Part shown: positions 7,242-10,012 of the stretch, piece by piece
Position numbering within the stretch: position 1 is the stretch's first letter
How the letters are laid out: the number at the start of each line of letters is the position of its first letter
Assembly (NCBI GenBank): GCA_002408445.1
Contig: DHSK01000073.1
Location: 1 to 10,012 of the forward strand
Direction: 5' to 3'
Source: Syntrophomonas sp. UBA5288
GTDB taxonomy: Bacteria; Bacillota; Syntrophomonadia; Syntrophomonadales; Syntrophomonadaceae
Length of the DNA: 10,012 bases
Made by a program: the position numbers and the translations under genes
Notes under the pieces: model-generated
The model's input: only the letters and a program-made list of their open reading frames with translations
The model's database searches: none
What the model was told of the DNA's origin: nothing

Positions 7242-7300
7242 TCTTTGTAAGCGTAAAAAACTTCACACATAGTAAATAAGTGAGAAACATGCGAAAATAA

Positions 7301-7330
7301 CCTGAACACAAAGACAAGGAGATGTTCAGG
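7301..7330 (+). promoter_or_regulatory. hairpin around the tnpA ribosome site
   Basis: CCTGAACA (7301-7308) and TGTTCAGG (7323-7330) form a perfect 8-bp stem whose 14-base loop holds AAGGAG (7316-7321), the tnpA ribosome site. The stem ends two bases before the ATG at 7333. Placing the site in a hairpin loop could limit translation of the transposition genes, a common theme in insertion sequences; the effect here is inferred. Confidence 0.5.
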
Positions 7331-7332
7331 AA

Positions 7333-7510
7333 ATGATAAATAACGATCTGCGCAGCCTGTGGGAACAGCGTTTGGCAGAGTATGAAAACAGCGGAAAACC
7401 ATCAAAACGTGGTACCAGGGGCAAGAACTCAGAGAAAACCAATTTTATTACTGGCGCAAGGAACTCCATGAACAGTCGGAAATAGAACAGCCGGTAAAGT
7501 GGCTTTCCCT
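7333..7510 (+). pseudogene. IS66 TnpA-like protein, frameshifted and truncated
   Basis: The first frame starts MINNDLRSLWEQRLAEYENS (7333 on), a typical IS66 OrfA/TnpA N-terminus, and as it stands stops at 7485. After SGK the family sequence continues in another frame: IKTWYQGQELRENQFYYWRK and then a Glu-rich stretch ending VKWLSL. Adding one A in the AAAA run near 7397-7401 restores a continuous product. The homology ends near 7510, where the sequence becomes the antisense of a response-regulator start. Family members are larger and work with TnpB and the DDE transposase, both absent. The frameshift could be a sequencing slip in a homopolymer, but the truncation is real either way. Confidence 0.75.
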
Positions 7511-7603
7511 TATGACCTTGTCTAGCAAAGGATGTTTACCCACCAAGAGTTCGAGAAACTCCAAAGTGTACACTTTATCTTCCAGAATAAGTACTGTTGC
7601 CAT
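7511..7603 (-). pseudogene. response regulator, N-terminal fragment cut by IS66
   Basis: Starting at the ATG at 7601-7603 the frame reads MATVLILEDKVYTLEFLELL and then VGKHPLLDKVI. This is a receiver-domain start: beta-1 VLIL, acidic pocket E8-D9, then the first helix. It most resembles the LytTR-type regulators of clostridial agr loci. GAGGT six bases upstream overlaps the end of the AgrD-like gene, and only four bases separate the two genes, so they were one operon. After about 31 residues the sequence enters the IS66 remnant; the open frame runs on to a stop at 7448-7450, giving a 51-residue fusion without the phosphorylated Asp or any DNA-binding domain. It is non-functional as a regulator. 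Confidence 0.65.
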
Positions 7604-7607
7604 CCTA

Positions 7608-7739
7608 TTACCTCATAAATTTAGGGATTTCAGGTTCGCAAAGAATGAGCCATTTGAACGAGTTGACATTGGTTTGAGCGATAAAAACCAATATTGTTGC
7701 GAATAAAGAAGAACCCAAAAACAATAATTTGCACATCAT
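7608..7739 (-). CDS. AgrD-like cyclic autoinducer peptide precursor (atypical)
   Basis: A 43-residue frame (42 from the second ATG) with AAAGGAGG ten bases upstream. It has the three-part plan of AgrD pheromone precursors: a hydrophobic, amphipathic leader (about 4-22, LLFLGSSLFATILVFIA), a short core (NVNSFKWLILC, 24-34) and a charged tail EPEIPKFMR (35-43) that matches the E/Q-P-E-x-P-K-S/F-L/M-R tail of clostridial precursors. It lies between an AgrB-like gene and a response regulator. Oddity: in precursors such as that of C. perfringens the ring Cys sits seven residues before the QP/EP motif; here that place is Lys29 and the only core Cys (C34) directly precedes EPEIP. The peptide may therefore be inactive, or may cyclise differently, for example through Ser27. 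With agrB broken beside it, processing in cis is unlikely. Confidence 0.6.
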   Translation of the reverse strand: MMCKLLFLGSSLFATILVFIAQTNVNSFKWLILCEPEIPKFMR

Positions 7740-7979
7740 GAATTGAAAACCTCCTTTCCCATATAATTTAGCATCCTATCGATAAACCCCATTAGTCCAA
7801 AAACAGCAGTCCAAAATCAATAGTGCATACTCCAAGCTGATATGGCTTAAATTAACCGTGGCAGCAAGGTAAGCAGAACCCAGCATACCTGAACAAACAG
7901 CAGGACAACGCAAAAATGTGCCCAAATGTACTCTACCTCCAAACCCCCTAGAAGGAATAAACACAGTTAAAAAGGCCAT
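7736..7979 (-). pseudogene. AgrB-like peptide processing protease, decayed
   Basis: The frame from 7979 contains RGFGGRVHLGTFLRC, matching the AgrB hallmark R-x-x-x-GG-x-H-x6-C. The His (H18 of this frame) and Cys (C25) are seven residues apart, the same spacing as the catalytic H77 and C84 of S. aureus AgrB. Hydrophobic segments follow (MLGSAYLAATV and LEYALLIL). The frame stops at 7776-7778, but a neighbouring frame continues as WTAVFGLMGFIDRMLNYMGK and ends with a TGA (7736-7738) overlapping the AgrD start codon, so a frameshift near 7810-7825 split the gene. The roughly 60 residues normally before the GG motif are mostly missing upstream, and the C-terminus is short. AgrB is a membrane protease of about 200 residues that trims and cyclises AgrD; this copy cannot be full length. 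Confidence 0.6.
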
Positions 7980-8031
7980 GGTTGTCGGAATAATCTACAA
8001 ATAGAACCACTTTTAGGATACCAAGGTGAGA

Positions 8032-8285
8032 TTAATCACGACCATAAACAGTGCAATATCGAAATTTAATACCGCATATTAAGAATAACAATAAACTGAG
8101 CAACGTAATCAAGATCAAAAGTATTTACCGAGTAAGGAAGAACCAAGAGGCATTAACAAGTAGCATGCCACTGCTATTATAGCGGGTAATACGGTAATAT
8201 CTCTGGTTCGGATCCTAAACTTGAAGAGCCGGAAGTTTGCGGGAACTGAAATTAATAAAGCTATATACCAGGGAATAGAGTGCAT
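8032..8285 (-). pseudogene. broken membrane protein, possibly the sensor of the agr-type locus
   Basis: From an ATG at 8285 a 56-residue frame (MHSIPWYIALLISVPANFRL...) runs to a TGA at 8115-8117. A second frame continues the same hydrophobic pattern (LITLLSLLLFLICGIKFRY, 8112 down to a stop at 8032-8034). Joined, they give three hydrophobic helices separated by a basic loop (FKFRIRTRD), a layout seen at the N-terminus of membrane-bound sensor kinases of agr-type loci. No kinase domain remains: AgrB-like sequence begins within about 80 bases. The identity as a sensor rests mainly on position and topology. A weak AGG lies before the ATG. It could be another integral membrane protein, but it is certainly broken. 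Confidence 0.4.
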
Positions 8286-8291
8286 TAAGAA

Positions 8292-8413
8292 CCTAAAAAC
8301 TACATATTATGGTCTAAATATGACGTTATATGACGTTTTTAAACTTTTAGCATTTCTAAATAGATACAAATCCGAAATCTGAGTCATTCAGACCATATTA
8401 TGTAATTTTTAGG
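8292..8413. repeat. 122-bp element with 24-bp imperfect inverted ends
   Basis: The 24 bases at 8292-8315 (CCTAAAAACTACATATTATG, then GTCT) are the reverse complement of 8390-8413 with 22 of 24 matches. Inside the arms the symmetry continues weakly (TCTAAATATGAC against TCTGAATGAC). The 74-base interior encodes nothing. Size and plan fit a MITE-like miniature element, but I see no target duplication at its flanks. Alternatives are a paired regulatory site upstream of the agr-type operon, or a long hairpin. It occupies the gap between the broken sensor (start 8285) and the secreted-protein genes. Confidence 0.6.
8318..8337 (+). repeat. perfect 10-bp tandem duplication
   Basis: ATATGACGTT occurs twice in immediate succession (8318-8327 and 8328-8337), just inside the left arm of the inverted-repeat element. 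The one-helical-turn period would place two identical sites on the same face of DNA. It may be a binding site or simple slippage. Confidence 0.7.
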
Positions 8414-8545
8414 CTGATATATAAGTCAATTGGGAAATAGTGTAGATTTAGTAAAAATGTAGAGTTAAAATTGATACATCGTACGAAATATCGGTATGGC
8501 CATAAGGGATGTGATATTGTTAAGTTTAGAATATTTAGTTCTGAC

Positions 8546-8566
8546 ATTTAACATTTATTGTTAAAT
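8546..8566. promoter_or_regulatory. dyad upstream of the secreted-protein genes
   Basis: ATTTAACA (8546-8553) and TGTTAAAT (8559-8566) are perfect 8-bp inverted arms with a 5-base spacer, 60 bases before the ATG at 8627, overlapping a CTGACA (8541-8546) that could serve as a -35 box. This is the position of an operator. The rest of 8414-8626 is AT-rich with no gene or recognised riboswitch. Confidence 0.45.
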
Positions 8567-8626
8567 TAAAAAATGTAGCCTTCGGTAAGTTAATTTTATT
8601 CAAAAATGAAAGGAGTGTTTTAGAAC

Positions 8627-9187
8627 ATGAAACACAATATTTTATTTTTATGCTTTTTCTTATTTGTATTTACCTTATGTGCTATCAATCCTAGCTATGC
8701 TGCTGATTATACAGAGGGAGATGATCTTTGGTTTTCTCCTGACAGTGGTTGCGGTTATAACGGTGTAAATAATAATAAAATGGATAGAATCGATATATGG
8801 AGTGTAAGTTGGAATAGTAATGCCATAAGTGAATTTGATGGATGGGACGCCTTAGAGCTAGAATTTAGATCAGGTACATCAGGTGTTCAATGGAGAGATT
8901 TGATTGATTATGGATATGAATCTACTTACAGTGAGTTACCCGGAGCCTATTTTGAAAATGATTCAGACGATGCATCATTTGGTTGTCATGATCCGCATTA
9001 TTTAGTTGCTAATCAAAACTATGAGGGTTATATGGATTTGTATCCACAATCATCTCAACCCTCATCATTTCAATTAATTGTTGAATGTGAGTGGGCTAAA
9101 GATTATGGCTATTTGTATGATCCTTATCCTGAAGATTGGGAGTACTTACTTATCAACTTAAATAAGGGATCAGGGAGATATTGGTAA
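8627..9187 (+). CDS. secreted Trp/Tyr-rich protein of unknown function
   Basis: 186 residues with a clear signal peptide: KHN, a hydrophobic run (5-20, Phe- and Leu-rich), then PSYA-A with cleavage expected after A25 or A26. The mature part (about 160 residues) is acidic and very rich in aromatic residues: eight Trp (35, 58, 62, 73, 89, 156, 171, 186), many Tyr, and three Cys (42, 120, 154). Visible stretches include GCGYNGVNNNKMDRIDIW, GCHDPHY and YDPYPEDWEYLLINL; it reads as a beta-rich extracellular domain, but I recognise no family. AAAGGAGTG before ATG supports the start. Codons are more AT-rich than in genes left of 7240, and relics of mobile elements flank the pair, so horizontal acquisition is likely. 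It is co-transcribed with the secreted protein 23 bases downstream. Confidence 0.8.
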   Translation: MKHNILFLCFFLFVFTLCAINPSYAADYTEGDDLWFSPDSGCGYNGVNNNKMDRIDIWSVSWNSNAISEFDGWDALELEFRSGTSGVQWRDLIDYGYESTYSELPGAYFENDSDDASFGCHDPHYLVANQNYEGYMDLYPQSSQPSSFQLIVECEWAKDYGYLYDPYPEDWEYLLINLNKGSGRYW

Positions 9188-9210
9188 TAACTAAAAAGGA
9201 GGGCTTGTAC

Positions 9211-9870
9211 ATGAATAGAAAACTGTACATTTTAATTTTAAGTCTAATACTCATTTTTTCTTCAGTTATGCAAGTAATGGCGCAAGAACAACCATCGCCG
9301 TCTAACATTAATGAGTGTATTTCAAACAGCAGTAATATTATTATTGGTGACTGCACGAAAGAAGGCTATACCGAAGAGGCATTAAATAAAATAAGTATTT
9401 TAGCTGATAAAAATCCTAATGATTATTACAAAGCACTAATTGTATTCAATGAATTTATTACTACTAAAGAAGTCGAGACAATAATAAATTCGTCAATTAA
9501 TTCTGAAAGAATATGGTTAGCAAATCCAAATCATATAGGTGTTGCAACTTCAGCCGTACGTAATAACGATTTTATTGGTGCTGTTAACACGTTTTATAAA
9601 AGTTTTAATGAATATGTTTCAAAACGTTTGGTACATGACAATGTAAGTGAAGCATTAATGACAAATAAGAAAGCTGTTGAACAAGGGGACTTTAAGATTT
9701 ATGCCGTTTTAGTTGAAGGTAAGGCCAATGATCTAAAATCTTTAGCAACGCATACTTCTATTAGAATAGTAGATTTACATTCTAATCAAGATTGCGCTGT
9801 AGAAGAAACTAAAGATAATATAGCGGTTAATTATATTAATATACCAACAAGACCTGATGGTATAAAATAA
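9211..9870 (+). CDS. secreted protein of unknown function
   Basis: 219 residues. The signal peptide (Arg-Lys, hydrophobic 6-20, then VMA-QEQ) is cleaved after about A24. The mature part begins with a Ser/Asn-rich segment (28-46) followed by an alpha/beta domain. Two short Cys-containing sites lie early (C36, C48) and one late (C195). The C-terminal third, from FKIYAVLVEGKANDLKSLA through SIRIVDLHSNQD to the final NYINIPTRPDGIK, recalls a family of uncharacterised clostridial secreted proteins that end in a similar I/L-P-x-K/R-P-D-G motif, as far as I remember. The frame is open back to a TTG at 9181, which would overlap the previous gene. I use the ATG at 9211 because AAAAAGGAGG lies eight bases before it and a signal peptide starts there. 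No terminator is visible; an IS3 relic begins about 10 bases after the stop. Confidence 0.8.
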   Translation: MNRKLYILILSLILIFSSVMQVMAQEQPSPSNINECISNSSNIIIGDCTKEGYTEEALNKISILADKNPNDYYKALIVFNEFITTKEVETIINSSINSERIWLANPNHIGVATSAVRNNDFIGAVNTFYKSFNEYVSKRLVHDNVSEALMTNKKAVEQGDFKIYAVLVEGKANDLKSLATHTSIRIVDLHSNQDCAVEETKDNIAVNYINIPTRPDGIK

Positions 9871-9878
9871 TCATAATA

Positions 9879-9996
9879 CCATGGACGGAAGGCCGCGCGT
9901 TAGATAACATTTTGTAGAGCGATTTTTAGAACACTCAAGTATGAAAACATCTACCTGAATGAATATGAACCCCAAAATCTCTTCGCAAAAGACTAA
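9879..9996 (+). pseudogene. IS3-family transposase (OrfB) fragment, multiply frameshifted
   Basis: Pieces of the integrase-core C-terminal region of IS3-type transposases appear in three frames in order: MDGRPR (9881 on), LDNI near 9900-9912, FVERF near 9910-9924, then RTLKYENIYLNEYE from 9928 and a stop at 9994-9996. Together they mimic the family stretch around the catalytic Glu (DN-x-F-V/I-E-R-F/L-W-R-T-L-K-Y-E). Every frame is interrupted and homology ends within about 40 codons, so this is an old, dead remnant. No inverted repeat end was identified. Confidence 0.65.
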
Positions 9997-10012
9997 ATCA
10001 ATATATAAGTTT

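Larger units (their letters stand above)
7247..7510 (+). mobile_element. IS66-family element, left-end remnant
   Basis: The segment begins with GTAAGCGT, which matches my memory of the GTAAGCG-type terminal repeat of IS66 elements. It carries a broken tnpA (7333 to about 7510) and then stops abruptly inside a response-regulator gene read on the minus strand. tnpB, the DDE transposase tnpC and the right end are all missing. The eight bases before it (TAATCTTT, 7239-7246) would be half of a target duplication, but no partner copy is visible. It cannot move by itself. Confidence 0.7.

Noticed and set aside
7239..7246. Target-site duplication of the IS66 element
   Set aside because: TAATCTTT would be the left copy, but the right end of the element is deleted and no matching copy was found, so it cannot be confirmed.
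7512..7706. A 64-residue plus-strand open frame
   Set aside because: It is the read-through of the shifted tnpA frame into DNA whose opposite strand carries the response-regulator start and the AgrD-like gene, both with ribosome sites. It has no ribosome site of its own and no recognisable content.
8318..8337. LytTR/AgrA-type binding site
   Set aside because: Those sites are 9-bp repeats about 21 bases apart centre to centre; here the repeat period is 10 bases and each half matches the consensus imperfectly.
1..10012. CRISPR array, tRNA, rRNA or prophage att site
   Set aside because: No regularly spaced repeats, no cloverleaf with CCA-type acceptor and no rRNA stretches were seen on either strand.

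Overview
The window looks like a chromosomal segment from a strictly anaerobic, low-to-mid GC Gram-positive bacterium of the Clostridia (Peptococcaceae or Syntrophomonadaceae-like). The case rests on a ferredoxin-type [FeFe] hydrogenase, strong GGAGG-type ribosome binding sites, TTGACA/TATAAT-like promoters, U-tailed hairpin terminators and relics of a clostridial agr-type peptide signalling locus. Genus and species cannot be named from the sequence alone.

Left half (1-5900), ordinary chromosome. Two tandem terminators (148-258) close an upstream unit of which at most a ten-residue tail is visible. A 429-residue WYL-domain transcription regulator (395-1684, +) converges on a 563-residue [FeFe] hydrogenase (1737-3428, -), and the two share a perfect 13-bp stem terminator. 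The hydrogenase stands alone: no NADH-binding (HydB-like) or thioredoxin-like [2Fe-2S] (HydC-like) partner lies beside it. It has a good promoter of its own, with a dyad between promoter and start codon. Next come an EamA/DMT transporter (3607-4515, -), whose start should be moved 24 codons inward because the longer TTG start lies in the -35 box, and a small one-TM protein (4824-5015, -). A 129-residue acidic protein (5353-5742, +) follows, ending at a very strong terminator.

Middle (5901-7241). A two-gene unit holds a complete metallo-beta-lactamase-fold hydrolase and a small membrane-anchored protein 12 bases downstream.

Right part (7242-10012), accessory and decayed. Immediately after the stop of the anchored protein lies the left end of an IS66-family element with a frameshifted tnpA. 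It is cut off inside a response-regulator gene on the other strand. Reading on along the minus strand from 8285 to 7511 gives, in transcription order, a broken membrane protein (possibly a sensor N-terminus), a broken AgrB-like peptide processing protease that keeps its His and Cys, a short intact AgrD-like pheromone precursor, and the first ~30 residues of the response regulator. This is a dead or dying agr-type quorum-sensing operon. Upstream of it is a 122-bp element with 24-bp imperfect inverted ends and an internal perfect 10-bp tandem repeat. Then comes an AT-rich pair of genes for secreted proteins of unknown function (8627-9187 and 9211-9870, +). The window closes in a multiply frameshifted IS3-type transposase fragment (about 9879-9996).

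The agr relics and the secreted pair, bracketed by two dead insertion sequences, are the most interesting part. The rest is conventional.
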